From positions 31,272,012 to 31,336,011 of the forward strand of contig CP154954.1 of NCBI GenBank assembly GCA_039621445.1: a stretch of 64,000 bases of DNA, in the 5' to 3' direction. Source of the stretch: Euglena gracilis (taxonomy: Eukaryota > Euglenida > Euglenophyceae > Euglenales). The notes under the pieces are model-generated. The model worked only from the letters and a program-made list of their open reading frames with translations, made no database searches and was not told the origin of the DNA. A program made the position numbers and the translations under genes. Shown here piece by piece: positions 9,050 to 43,779 of this stretch; position 1 is the first letter of the stretch; each line of letters starts with the position of its first letter.

Positions 9050-11171
9050 ATGATCAAGTTGGAAGTTCAAGTTCCAAAACAAAAAACCTGCTGTCCAGTT
9101 CGAGATCAGAACACTACTAGCTGGCTGTTTGACTTGCAGACGAAATTTGACAAGAAGATGATGATCCTTAAATTGGTTCTGCTGCTGTTCACCTTCACCA
9201 GCTCTTGGCAGGTGAATTCCCCCTCTCCCTCTCTCCCCTCCTGCCCCCCCTCCTGTCACTGCACTCCCTGGGCCAGTGTTGTCCTTACACGTTTTACAGT
9301 GTTGTACTTACAGTGTTGTACTTACCTTGCTTTTCCTTCCCCCAACAAAATCATTTTACAACACATCCACACCCAGCGACCCAACATTCACCCACAAATC
9401 TTTCATCATCCAAATTTCTCCCCCACACCCCCCTTCCCCATTTCACTGCCAAATGCCCCCCTCCTTTCACTTCCACATCTGGGACATTCCTCCACCACTA
9501 CCAGTGGAATCTTACCGACCACTGTTGCAAAAAATCTCCCCTTCCCATTTTCACACCTTCCCCCCCAACATTCCTGCGCCATTTGCCATACCCATCCCCT
9601 TGTCCCATGTGTTCCCCCGGGGACCTTGGGTACACTTTCTCCCCATTCCTCCCAAACCCAAAAATTTTTCTGGGGTTCTCCTTCCCTAAACACCACCACA
9701 TGGCAAACATGGGCCTCTCTGGTTCTGACTGCAAAAAAGACAAACCCCACACACCTCCCTGAACCTTTCCAGGCAAAGCCCTACACTTTCCCGAACAAAA
9801 AATGGATTCTTCTCTGCGGTGACATTCAGCCCAACCCCGGGCCAGTGTCTTCAGCCAACTGCCCTTTTCCAACCAACCTATCCGCCGGCAAACTGACACC
9901 TTGGGCGTGGTCACGCGGCACCTGGGCGTCTTCCCCCAGCAGGACAAGTACCAGCCCACAACCTTGGTGCACTGTCCACCCTCACATGGGACAACCTGGC
10001 GCTTCCCCTCGGCCTACGCTGCTGCCCGGCCGCACCAGCCCCCCGCACGCAATCACGGCTGCTCACCCCTTCAACAAGTCTTCCCTTCCAAGATATCTAG
10101 GCCCGCCGCCCCCTCTCCCCGAATGACATTTGGCCTACCACCGCACTCACTACCCCAGCCGGCTGCATCCCCACGGACGTCTACCCTTCGCCGCCTCTCG
10201 AAAAGTCAAGAAGACGAGAACGACCATCCACCCTCCCGCAATACACTGTGGGGCCTAGCCGGTCGTTTGTCAAAGCTTAACCTCCCCCATCCAATATCCA
10301 GGAAGTGTATGTACCATATACTCCGGATCATGTTCAATGTCCTCCTAGATCTCCAAACAGCATCGCTTCTGCACCTTACCATGGGTCGCCTTATCTCTCT
10401 CCTCCTCTCCGTCCTCTCCCTCAACTGGCTTCTTATACTCACCCTGAAATATTACAACAATGCCACCTGTGCTCCCCCCTCACAAGAACTTGCAGAACGC
10501 GGGCTTGGACAACGCGGCTCCTATCCCATCCCGACCCATATTTGGGACACTGTTGTCCCCCCCAGCCTCATCCACACCCTCCGCTACCATTCACCACCAC
10601 CATCTCTTCAGCGACGCCCCTCCCCACTCACTTTTGTCCTTCTCCACTCTTTGGCACGGGACAAGTTCCTTCTTCCCCTGCCAAGATCTTCGGGGGACTT
10701 CCACCCCTCCTCCAACATGGCCTCTTTTATCCACCCCAAAAACAGCAGTAAAGTCAGCTTTATTGCCGATTTGCGCTGGGCGAACGCATTCTCCAACCCT
10801 CCACCCTTCCACCTCCCCTCCCTTCCCCAAATCTCCCACACCATTTCCAAATTCCCCCCTGGCACACTGTGGGCTGCCACCATCGACCTCACCAATTTCT
10901 TTTGGAGTCTCGAACTTCCTCCTTCCGCCAAGCACGCCTTCCGCACCTCCTCCTTCTACTTCCCTTGCCTTCCCTTCGGGTGGAACATCCCCCATACTAG
11001 CCCAACTTACCCTTCAAGACCTTATCAAGCAGGCTGTTTCCTCCCTCCCTTCGACGTACACCAACGGAACACACTTCTTCATCTTCACCTACTGTGACGA
11101 CATTCTCGTCCTTGCCCCATCGTACTCCCTCTGCAACCTCGTGACCGGCACCATCACATCTACCCTTCTCT
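9050..11171 (+). pseudogene. DIRS-like/pararetro-like RT element, copy A (truncated)
   Basis: This is the same element as 56071-59617. The first frame (ATG at 9050) carries a hydrophobic start near MMILKLVLLLF, a long Pro/His/Ser-rich region and a 2A-like motif at 9821-9844. An indel near 9880-9895 relative to copy B breaks the frame, and it resumes as the frame of 9901-11097. RT motif A (IDLTNFFWSLEL), the LPFGW segment and, in the next frame, YCDD (11090-11101) are present. The sequence stops at the assembly gap, so the connection domain and RNase H are missing. It is broken in this copy. Confidence 0.7.
9821..9844 (+). other. 2A-like motif (copy A)
   Basis: Codons spell LLCGDIQPNPGP, ending at 9844. 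The canonical ribosome-skipping core is D-x-E-x-N-P-G-P; here Q replaces E. The hydrophobic LL and G before D match the usual 2A context. Motifs of this kind are known near the N-terminus of several non-LTR retroelements. Confidence 0.6.
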
Positions 11172-11184
11172 NNNNNNNNNNNNN
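11172..11184. other. Assembly gap (13 N)
   Basis: This is a run of 13 N. Copy A ends on its left and CYP71/PPWD1 sequence starts on its right. The true distance across it is unknown. Confidence 0.99.
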
Positions 11185-11257
11185 GTATTCAGAGAGGTTG
11201 AAAGCAAAATAAGGGTGTCCTTAAACTCGCAAGCAATGCAACCAACGGCAGCCACAC

Positions 11258-31552
<20,295 letters not shown>

Positions 31553-32269
31553 CTGAAAAGAAGATGTGTATGTTGCGGGATTGATCAACAAACACTCAAA
31601 ACGAGGACCAAGCGATCAACTGCAATTGACTGGGGTCTTGGTTTGATTTACGGTGCTTCCACTTAATTAAGAATTAGAGCCAATGTGGGAATCACCGTTT
31701 CAAAAAAAAATTGACAAATCGTGGTTGGCTTTTGTTTTTTTAATTTATTTTTAAAACCAAAAAATGCCTAATCCTTAAATAGGACTAAGAACCACAATCG
31801 GCAACTTTTTGGATGGTGCTTTTTGTTGTTGTATTTTTTTTCTGTTTCATCATCATCATCATCATCATCATGACCCTGGCCCCGTTCCCTGCTTTTTTTT
31901 TCTTCAGGATTGACCCCCCCCCGAGAATTTGGGCTTGCTTCTTGTGAAGGCAAAACAGCGCAAAGCACATTGGATGCACCGGGACTCAAGCCCGAGTTTT
32001 CCGACGCAGCGGCCAGCACACATTCTTTGCCTTCATGCCAACAGCAGGACCCGAAAGTTGCCTCAGGTCTCGCTGAAGTCGTTAGAAATCATCAACAAAA
32101 CTGGGTCTTCAGCATGAGTGACGGACATTGTATCAACCACCACAAGAATCGCCGGCTGAAGGCCAGCCCTTTGGCCGAAACCAACCAGCTTTTTGAATAG
32201 TTGAATAACTCTTTGCAATGAGACACCTCTACGACCCCCACCCCTCCAAAATACTCACGGCCATCCCCC

Positions 32270-32460
32270 CCAGGACCCTGTCTTGGGAGGGTCCTGGGCC
32301 AGGGTTAGGGCAGAACGGGAAGGCCTGGTGGGTCGACCCCCCCAGCTGGGAGGGGGGGGGGGGCCACCCACCACAGCATTTTCACCAATTTTGGCCAACG
32401 GGGATGTTGGCCGGGGAAAATTTTTGAAACTTTTTTTTGAAAAACGAACCAAAAATACAG
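32270..32460. repeat. Dispersed repeat, member 2
   Basis: Partner of 29730-29940. It runs directly into the 22-bp minisatellite at 32462. Confidence 0.8.
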
Positions 32461-32461
32461 G

Positions 32462-32640
32462 ACTGAAAACACACATCCACCGGATCGAAAACACACATCC
32501 ACCGGAATGAGAACGTACATCCATCAGTCTGGAAACACACATCCACCGGACTGAAAACACACATCCACCGGACTGAAAATGCACATCCACCGGATTGAAA
32601 GCACATGTCCACCGAACTGAAAATGCACATCCACCGGTGA
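32462..32640. repeat. 22-bp minisatellite
   Basis: About eight units of the type CTGAAAACACACATCCACCG with substitutions. Apparent Cys/Val/Phe-rich minus-strand frames are by-products of the unit. Confidence 0.9.
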
Positions 32641-32694
32641 TTTTTTGATGGAAAACCACATTTTTTCACAAAAAAAAATCTCAGGGGGTGTTCC

Positions 32695-32925
32695 CCCCGC
32701 GTCCCCCCCGCGTCCCCCCCCCCGCGTCCCCCTCCCTGCGTCTCCCCCCCCCCGCGTCCCGGATTTTGGCCGGGCACGTTTTTTGGTCGACCAAAGGAAA
32801 ATTACATACAAATTTAGGTGACGCCAAAGACAACGTGTGGGGGTGGTTGGGCCACGGTTCCCCCCCGCGTTCCCCCCGCGAACCCCCCCCCCCCGCGCCC
32901 CCCCCCCCCGCGTCCCGAACCACCC
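32695..32925. repeat. Dispersed GCGTCCCCC-bounded repeat, member 1
   Basis: C-tracts with GCGTCCC words flank a core starting GGATTTTGGCCGGGCACG and containing GGTGACGCCAAAGA. The same arrangement lies at 45575-45800. Confidence 0.85.
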
Positions 32926-33119
32926 CCTCAAAAATTTTCAGGTTAAAAATTGGTAGTTTTTAGGAGGGGTAAAAAAAAAACGAAGCTCAAAAAATGGACA
33001 AAATTTTGGCACAGTCCAATTTTACTGAGACTTTTTCTCTTGGATTTTTTTTTATTTCAAATGGCTTTTTTGCATCAAAAACCGCTCAAAATCAAAATTT
33101 TGAGAAAATGTTGATATTT

Positions 33120-33270
33120 TGGAAGCAAGGCAGAACGGGAAACGGCCTCGGGGCAAGGTGGTGGGTGGGGGGGGTCGACCACCCCCCCCCACCACCTCTT
33201 CCCGTTGTTCTGGTGGCACCAATTTTTGGACCCCAAAATTTTTTCCCAGCACCTTAGGCGCCAGGTGTTT
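33120..33270. repeat. GTCGACC G/C-tract repeat
   Basis: GGGGGGTCGACCACCCCCCC forms a palindrome. The following GGCACCAATTTTTGGACCCC is shared with 7440-7500. Confidence 0.6.
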
Positions 33271-33597
33271 TTTTGACCCATTTTGGGACCCATACATGAG
33301 GTCCCCCCAAAACCCCCCCCAAACCCCCATTTTTTCAGGGTCCTAGGGGTCCTAGGGCGGTGGGGTCCTGGGGGTCTTGGGGGGGGCCTGGGTTGCCCTG
33401 GATCCTCTCCCCCAACCCCCCCCCTCTCAGGCTTGTGGGGCGGCAATTTTTGCCATATGTGTCCCTCAACCCCCCCTTGCACCCTCACTTCCCATTTTGT
33501 AAGGAAACTATTTTGACTTTTTCGCCTTAGAAATGGCCGGGCTGGCGGGGCTGGTGATGTGTGGGGGTGAAACCGAACAAAATGGTTTTCCTAGTCT

Positions 33598-33695
33598 CAG
33601 CATTTTCGGAATTGCAAAATTCGATTTGAAAATTTTCGGAATTGCAAAATTCGATTTGAAAATTTTCGGAATTGCAAAATTCGATTTGAAAATTG
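33598..33695. repeat. 30-bp tandem repeat
   Basis: Three units of the type TTTTCGGAATTGCAAAATTC. The 30-bp length keeps the frame, giving repeated 10-residue words. Confidence 0.9.
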
Positions 33696-33904
33696 GGGTC
33701 ACTTGTGGAGTCCAAAAAAAAGTCCGAACTCGAAAAGTCCGTGTGACTGGCTGGGCGGGTGGGGGGGGGGTCTGGGGTGCGGGGAGGTGGGTTTTTTTTG
33801 TTTTTTTTTAAAAAAAACATTGTTAGAATTAAAAAAGACAACAACAAAAACAACGTCAAAAAAAACAGGCCGACCCACTATGCCTCCCGCTACCTCCAAA
33901 GTGG

Positions 33905-33966
33905 CATACTCCCCCCGTGACCCCCCCCCCCGTGACCCCCCCGTGACCCCCCCCCCGTGACCCGCA
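33905..33966. repeat. GTGACCCCC array
   Basis: Four CGTGACCC words separated by C runs. A related set lies at 37148-37196. Confidence 0.7.
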
Positions 33967-34516
33967 CCACCCCCTGGCACATCCTGGGACAGCTGTGGGC
34001 CACATTTTGGGGCAGGTTTGATACCCCATCTTGGGGTCAGTTTTGTGTCCCAGCTTGAACAACACCAGCTTGAACAACAGATGGGTCAGGTTTTTTTTGA
34101 CGTCGGGGCAAAAACCGGGGGATAAAAACTGTTTTGCTTTTTTGGCCGGGGGGTGTCCTGTCCAAAACGTTCCATCCAAAACGGTGGCTAGTCAGGGGTC
34201 CAAGAACAGGTTTATTTTTTTGGGTATGTTTGTTGTAGCACCCAGTTTGCGCGACCACAACGTGAAATTTTTCCTAAAAAAGTTACTGAACCCTTCCGGA
34301 GACAGAAAAAAATTGTCTTAGGCGAGCCAAACTAGAATTAAACCTCCAACTTCCGGGAAGAAAACGGAATTAATGCCTGTCGCTTTTAATGCAGACGTAT
34401 TAAGTGTCTGTCGCTGTTAAATGGCGACCTATAGCGAAAGTTACCGCGCTCATCCCGCTGCCCAGGCTTCAAATGGTGGCAGTGGAGTTCAACTTCATAA
34501 ACACTTCGACGTTGCG

Positions 34517-34700
34517 TTACCCCCCCCCCTTATTGTCCCACCGACCTCTCCCCGGGAGGCCCGACCGGACAATAAGGGGGGAGGGACAATAAGGGGTACA
34601 ATAAAGGAATTTTCATTAACCGGGCCAAAAAATCCCCCGTCGGCCGGGGCCTAGGGACAATAAGAGGGGGGGGGGACAATAAGGGGGGGGGGGGTTACCT
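34517..34700. mobile_element. 184-bp G/C-tract inverted-repeat element, TTATTGTCCC core
   Basis: The left end is TTACCCCCCCCCTTATTGTCCC-like and the right end GGGGGACAATAAGGGGGGGG followed by GTTACCT. Two additional internal ACAATAAGGG words are present. Possible 9-bp flanking duplication with one mismatch: GACGTTGCG (34508-34516) and GACGTTACG (34701-34709). Confidence 0.65.
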
Positions 34701-34837
34701 GACGTTACGGAGGACATTTATGTGGAGTTGGCGGAAGTGGTGGAGACATGGTATACATTCACACAAATGGCCACATAATTGGCAACTTGTTTTTTTTTGG
34801 ACACTGCTTTTTGTTTTTCTTTAATTGAACAATGTTT

Positions 34838-35232
34838 ACCATGCCCCCCCCCCCTACTGTTCCCGTCCCGTGGCCCCCTTTTGGGTCCATGGGAACAGTA
34901 AGGGGGAACAGTAAGGGGGGGGACGAGCTCCCCCCCCCCTTACTGTTCCCATGGGCCATGAACCAACCAACCAAGTTAGACCCAAAAGGCCACCTAAAAT
35001 GCCAAAATGAAGCTTTTTTGGTTTACATGCTTGAAAATTGCACCTCCACAACATCCATTTTGGCATTAGGTTGGATTTTGGTGGGATGGAAAGCACCTAA
35101 AACCGACCACAAAATTCCCCCTTTTTGCCTTGTGTTCCAAGAATCCTTTACAAAAAGTGCTATGACACTGTACTGTTCCCGTCCCCCCAATGGGAACAGT
35201 AAGGGGGGGAACAGTAAAGGGGGGGGCATGGT
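34838..35232. mobile_element. 395-bp G/C-tract inverted-repeat element, TACTGTTCCC core
   Basis: The ends are ACCATGCCCCCCCCCC then CTACTGTTCCC, and GGGAACAGTAA then GGGGGGGGCATGGT. An inner element with the same core (34850-34965) suggests nesting or an extra pair of ends. Confidence 0.65.
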
Positions 35233-35402
35233 ATTCAAAAAAAAACCTTTTTAAATGCATATTCTCAATCATTTTTAGCAACTTATGGGAGTTTCTATCA
35301 AAAACTTCCCTAAAAAATGAAAAGATTCATAAAATTACATTTTCTTGCATTTTGGATGTTTTTGACCACTTTTGGGCAGCTTTTGAACTTAGTAGGATTC
35401 GA

Positions 35403-36115
35403 AGCATAGGGGGTTGGTACGCCGTGGCGAGGGGGGTCCGAATAGGGGGGGGAGGGGGGATAAATGGCGTGGCGAGGGGGTCAGCGACTAGGGGGGGGGG
35501 GGGGGGTACATGGTTTTCCAACAAAATTTTCGTTCAAAAAAATCGCGAAAATCGCCAGTGGTGTGGCGAGGGGGTCCGCGAGGGGGGGGGGAGGGGGGTA
35601 AATGGCGTGGCGAGGCCCTCGGAGAGGGGGGGGGGAGGGGTGTACCAACCCCCCCATGGTTTGGGTGTTTCATAAAGTCTTTTTTTTTCAATGAAACTTC
35701 CCTTTTGTTTTTGTTCTTTTGGTGTGTTTTGCTGTTTTTTTTTCTTCAATAAAAAACACATTGTTGTTTTTTTTAAAAAAAATTTAAAAAACGCCAACTA
35801 TGGATGGCCACACTTTACATTAGCTTCCAAAAATTTTCTCTGCAGCAACTCTAGGGTACAAGCAACCTCTTCCCAAAGCCTTCCTGGGGGGTTGGTACGC
35901 CGTGGCGAGGGGGTCCGAATAGGGGGGGGGAGGGGGGTAAATGGCGTGGCGAGGGGGTCGGCGACCAGGGGGGGGGGGGGGTAGCATGGTTTCCAACAAA
36001 ATTTTCGTTCAAAAAATCGCGAAAATCCCCGGTGGCGTGGCAAGGGGGTCCGGCTAGGGGGGGGGGTAAATGGCGTGGCAAGGCCCTCAGAGAGGGCCCC
36101 CCTAAAACAACATTT
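35403..36115. repeat. Tandem pair of GGCGTGGCGAGGGGG repeats
   Basis: Two copies (35403-35660, 35886-36110) contain GGTACGCCGTGGCGAGGGGG, TAAATGGCGTGGCGAGGGGG and ATTTTCGTTCAAAAAA-TCGCGAAAAT. They are separated by about 225 bp that includes an A/T homopolymer palindrome. Confidence 0.8.
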
Positions 36116-37140
36116 TGTGTTCACTTTGGGCTGGGGAAAAAAAACAGCTTTGCGATCACTGTGCATCATGGAAAGCCAGAGGCAACAGCAATGCGGGACG
36201 CACTACTTTTCAAAAACATTTGGGGCTCTGCAGTTACCTTCAAAAAATTTAATAAAAAAACAGAAAGGGTTTGGGGGGTTTTTTGTGATTATTTTTTAAA
36301 AAAGACAAAAAAAGCCATTCATGAAAAATGCTTTTGCCAGAAGAAATTGTTGCTTTTCAAGGAACCTCACCAACCTGTTGCAAATGATTTCCCAACATTC
36401 AAAAAAAGCTGTGTGGTTCATCACCAGTCACACATCGATCTGGTTGACGAACGTGCAATATCGTTCACTCAAAATCCTGTATCAGACCTCTCTATTTTGT
36501 GAAACCCGACAAAAAACAAAACCCTGTTTTCCGGGGGTTTTCATTCTAAAAGATGTGGCCCAGATGGCATTACCCCCCTCCCCTTCATTGGCCAAAAAAG
36601 GAGGTGCCGCCCACCAAGAGGCGGTGTTAATACAACCAATTTACCCTCAAAATGTTTTGCATCTGACTTCACAACCCAATAGCAAATAAGGAGTGCATAG
36701 AGGCAAGGTTGACGGCTTGTTTTTTTTGAAAAAAACAACATTTTTTTTAAAAAAATATGTTTTTTTTTAAAAAAAAACGCATGGAGGGTTTGGGGGAAAA
36801 TTTTTTGCAATTTTTTTTTCAGAAGAAAGTTCACGTTTATCTCTGCGGCACTCATTTTTTTGTTGTTTTTTTGGGGTTGAAAGGATGATTTTTCGCACCA
36901 GAAAACATAGATTTGGAAATACTTTCACACATAAAAAAATTAGAGGGCCGGTGATGCCTTATTTGGCAAAATATTCAGGTAGATTCCTAATTTTGAGGCA
37001 TAAATTTTGCAAAATTTGGAATGGTGATGCCTAATTTGGTGTCAAAATGCTAATTTTAGGTTGGATTCCAAATTTGGAGCCTAACAGGGATTTTTTCCCC
37101 AAAATTTCGTTTTCGGTGATTCCTAATTTGACCACCGAAA
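36116..37140. other. Unassigned intergenic stretch
   Basis: AT-rich, with short frames on the plus strand that show no motif I know. 36710-36800 is A/T homopolymer palindrome, and 36950-37130 carries repeated CCTAATTT words similar to 58470-58520. Confidence 0.4.
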
Positions 37141-37730
37141 ATGTGATGTTCCCCCGTGACCCCCCCCCGTTACCCCCTCGTGACCCCCCCCCCGGTCAAA
37201 CCCAAAAATATCCCTTTCAATGTTTTCAGAGACGTACCCCTTCCTGAATGCCCAGCAGGAATGTTTTCAGGGTTTCCCCCCCCAGGACATTCTGGCCTTG
37301 AGAAAAATACCCGAAAATATCCCTTTTCCCCCTGGATTTTTGCTGGCAACCCTTGCGGGGGACTGCACGGCGCAGCGGCGACGAGCGCCAGCCTGGAGCG
37401 CCAACCACGCCGCCAATGCCCCCCCCCCAAGGTCACCACACTTGTGAATTTACTCTGAAAACCCTGAGTTCCCCCCCCCCGCCCTTGGCCACTGCAGCTG
37501 TGACTACGTTTATGACTGTTTGGAAATTCATTTTGGGGGGGCAGGTGCCATAGGTGTAGAAGTGGGGGGTCGGGGGGGGGGGGGCGGCCGCCCCCCCCCC
37601 CCGAGATTTTGGAAAGACAATTTTTTTTTGCAATGTCACGCTTTCGCTTTGTAGGGATGAAGAAATTTTTGTCGCCAAGGATGGCTTCTCATGCGAGCAT
37701 TGACTCAATTGCACAAGACAATCCTTGTTC

Positions 37731-38215
37731 TAGGGCTGTTTCGATTAATCGATTAATCGATTAATCGTTCGTCATCGCCGATTAATCGAATCGTTCGGCC
37801 CCATGGCGCTTAATCGTTCATTGTGGATGTAATGTGGATGCAAACACAATATTTGTTGAAATCAACAGAAATTTGTGGGTAGTCATTCAGATAGCACACT
37901 ACTTGCTGGTACGCCATGAAAACGGTTGTTAAAAGTGGCCCAACGAGTCAGCGAACCTGCCCGTGAAACATCGCGCGATTCTGATTAAGAAACAACAGTT
38001 CCTAACAAGCTTCGTTCTGCCATGTCAACGGAGAATGAAACAAAAATTCGTCAGCGGGCACACAAAGAAATGGTCTATGTTCGATGATATAATTTCTCAG
38101 GCAGATTTCATTATCAAAAATCGGAAGGGACCAATTAATCGTTAATCGTCCGAGACCCCCCGATTAATCGCGATTAATCGTTCGCCAGCCCAAAACGATT
38201 AATTGGCACAACCCT
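37731..38215. mobile_element. hAT-like MITE, copy 3 (inverted)
   Basis: The reverse complement of the element at 8080-8564, with near-complete identity. The ends are AGGGCTGTTTCG and GGCACAACCCT. The flanks CCTTGTTC and ACTTGTTC match at 7 of 8 positions, as expected for an older target duplication. It lies immediately upstream of the broken hAT transposase gene. Confidence 0.9.
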
Positions 38216-38245
38216 ACTTGTTCAACAGGTTCCACAATTCAACAT

Positions 38246-41136
<2,891 letters not shown>

Positions 41137-41231
41137 TTTCCCCCTTTTCGTTTCAAAAAAGGACCATTTTTTAAGCCTCTTGGATGTCAAAGCACACAAA
41201 GACCAATGGTAAAAGCATTGACCTGTTTGAT

Positions 41232-42313
41232 TGTAACCGTGAATAGAGGCCCGGCGCCAGCCCTGTTTTTCGTGGGTGTGAACACGGAAAACAGGGCATA
41301 TTTTCAATTCACGAAAATATGCCCTGTTTTTCGTGAATAGGTATTCACGAAAAACAGGGCATATTTTCGTGAATACGAATTTTACTGAAATGAACCCCAA
41401 AAACCTGTCAATCCCATCAATCGAAAGCTCTTCTCAAGGGCTTTTGACAGATGGCCACAGGATTCAGCAATAATGCACACGGCACTTATTTTCAGTGATC
41501 GTGTATTCCAAAATTCGACATCCTAATTTCTGAAATCCCACACCTCAGGTGCCATACGGCATATCAATCGAAAGCTCTCCCCATGAGCTTTCATTTGGTA
41601 CCCTCAGAACTCAGCCACACTGCACAGCGCCCTAAAAATTGCCGATCGCAATGTTCCGGCCCTTTTCGCAAATCCCAAAACCCACTGTTCACCTGCCATG
41701 TTTCCCCTTGATCGATGGCCCTTCTCAAGGGCTTTCAGCAGATGGCCTTAGATTCCAGCCGTGCTGCATGGTACTCTATTTCAGAAATTCCCCAAATTTG
41801 ACCAAATGGAAAGTGTTGCACAAAATACCCCAATTTCTGGCCAAATACCCCCCAAAAAACTGCTCAGATATGATTGCCACATGTCTAAAAACCATTTTGG
41901 ACACTTTTTGGCACTTTTCATTTTGGGTCCCCTGGACGCCGTCTTCCCGCCCGAACCAACCAGACAAGCGTTGGACGCCGGTTCGGGCGTGAAGCCAGAG
42001 CCCCAATACACGGTTTGGGGGTTGTGGCAACATTCGGTCCAGCGGTGTTTGTGGCTTTCTTCGCCATTTTTGCAAGAGCAGACCGAAGGACACCATTTCT
42101 ACAGACCTGTTTCTATTCACAAAAAACAGGGCATATTTTCAATTCACGAAAATATGCCCTGTTTTCCGTGAATAGGTATTCACGAAAAACAGGGCATATT
42201 TTCGTGAATAGGATTTTTGGGGAAAAAAATGGCAAAAAAATGCCCGAAAACCTGGCGTGAAGCACACCAACGAAAAACAGGGCAGGCGCCGGGCCTTTCT
42301 ATTCACGGTTACA
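41232..42313. mobile_element. 1.08-kb inverted-repeat element with nested palindromes
   Basis: The termini are TGTAACCGTGAATAGA..GGCCCGGCGCC and its complement ending CTATTCACGGTTACA, about 45 bp of near-perfect inverted repeat. Just inside each end is a palindromic block of GGGCATATTTTCGTGAATA words (41284-41375 and 42117-42215). The interior is unique and non-coding. No target duplication was identified. Confidence 0.8.
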
Positions 42314-42319
42314 GAAAAA

Positions 42320-42417
42320 TCGTGGGCTATAACCCGTATTCAGGGCGTATAACGGGTCAAGGGCGCCTACGGCGCCCTTGACCCGTTACACGGCCTGAAT
42401 ACGGGTTATGCCCACGA
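42320..42417. repeat. 98-bp near-perfect palindrome
   Basis: One arm reads TCGTGGGCTATAACCCGTAT...AAGGGCGCC, and the other is its complement with small mismatches around a 3-base centre (TAC near 42370). It lies 6 bases from the element at 41232-42313. Confidence 0.9.
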
Positions 42418-42463
42418 CTTTTATATAAAAAAAATCTGCCTATTGCTGTAGCCAAGCACGTCT

Positions 42464-42660
42464 AAACCACCTTGCTCTGTGTCATGTTTACAAGGAAGAA
42501 CTTCTCTCCCTCCCCCTTGATGCGCTCATGAATGAGTTCATTCAACGGAATGTTTACCGTTCCACAACCTTCGCCCTGCGATGAAAGCCTTTGTTGCATC
42601 TTCCGCATTTTGTTGTTTGCGGAGAGTGAGAAGGGGAATTGGAATGAAATTTCAAAGTGT
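42464..42660 (-). other. Coding-like segment, unidentified
   Basis: The minus strand encodes KMRKMQQRLSSQGEGCGTVN then IPLNELIHERIKGEGEKFFL and VNMTQSKVV with a stop. The composition looks like real protein, unlike the surrounding low-complexity sequence, and could be a last exon. I do not recognise the family. Confidence 0.3.
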
Positions 42661-43320
42661 ATTATGCTCAACACCCGTTTCGGTCCGAATCTCGCCCCCC
42701 CCCAAGAAAAAATTACTTCTACACCCCTGGCAGGGGCCCCCGAACGCCCCCCCCCCCGGGTCCAAGTCACCGAATGTATACCTTTTTGGGTGGCGTTTCA
42801 CTGCAAACAAACGACTTGCCCCCCCCCGCCAACGGCATCGTGCACGCATCTGTCCGTCCTCAAGCTCTCCTACGGCGTTCTCCGAACGCGATTGGGTCCA
42901 GAGAAGGCCCACGTTCAGGCCTCCCCCGCCCCCCTGAAGAAGACGTGCATTCTTTAACCACTGCCCCCCCCTGGGGCTGGGGCTGGGGGGGGGAAACTGG
43001 CGCCCTGGGCATACGTTTTCGCCGTGCAGCGCCCAAAATTTTTGAAAACTGCCCGATTTTTTGGGGGGGTCCGCCCCCCCCCCTGGGGGGTGCCTCCCTG
43101 GGTAGGTGGGGGGTGCCTTCTTGCCCCCCCCCCCGTTCCCCTGCTTCTTCGGGGGGGGGGGCCTGAAGCCAAACTCAGCTTCCTGAGCCGGGAGCTGCAT
43201 TGAGTTTGGTGCGATAATGTGCGGGTGCCGGGCAGTCGCACAGCAGATGCAGCTGCAGTCGTAGATTCACGAGGGGGCTCTCCGGGGGGGGGGGGCAACC
43301 GACACGTGGCCCACAAACAA
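42661..43320. other. C/G-tract region, no gene assigned
   Basis: C runs and G runs alternate with about 100-bp islands of balanced composition. Some islands could be minus-strand exons, but no family is evident. Confidence 0.35.
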
Positions 43321-43334
43321 ACAAAAAAAGAAAA

Positions 43335-43465
43335 CCAATCGAGACAGACTGAGGAACCGTCCAACCCACAGTGTTTCTATGTTGCCCACAGAAAACAGGA
43401 ATCGAGACAGACTGAGGAACCGTCCCACCCACAGCGTTTCTATGTTGCCCACAGAAAACAGGAAT
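43335..43465. repeat. About 60-bp tandem duplication
   Basis: Two units contain ATCGAGACAGACTGAGGAAC, CCACCCACAG(T/C)GTTTC and ATGTTGCCCACAGAAAACAG. Confidence 0.8.
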
Positions 43466-43779
43466 TGCAGACATCTTTTTTTCAGAACATCCCCTCAGTG
43501 GATCCACATGTGCAACACAGGCTGTGCCGAAAAACACAGCCGGGCCGGGCTGAAGCAGGGGGGGGGGGTTACAGTAGATCGCTGTCGTCGGCATCCCACT
43601 CGTTGACGTCGCGGTTCTGTGATTTGCCTTGACAACATAAAAAGGGTCAAAAGGGTCAAAGTAAGGCAACTTTTACTTTTTTTTGGGGTTCCCAAAAAAA
43701 GTGATTCGGTTGTTCCTCAGCAAAACATAAGGCATCTGCTGCCCTTTTTTTTGGTTGCTGAAAAGCGAGGGGCCGTTGA

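Larger units (their letters stand above)
1..11171. repeat. Copy A of an 11-kb duplicated block
   Basis: The block matches 46906-58187 in the same orientation with only scattered substitutions and small indels. Exceptions are a swapped segment (7291-7934 here against 54306-54939) and a divergent low-complexity stretch near 5215-5700. The left edge is cut by the window, since base 1 matches 46906. The right edge coincides with the assembly gap. The contents are mobile elements only. Confidence 0.93.

Noticed and set aside
9050-11171. LTR retrotransposon with long terminal repeats
   Set aside because: No matching terminal repeats, primer-binding site, protease or integrase could be seen around the RT element.
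37963-38145. Independent 60-codon host gene
   Set aside because: It lies wholly inside the hAT-like MITE and occurs in every copy; kept only as a property of the MITE.
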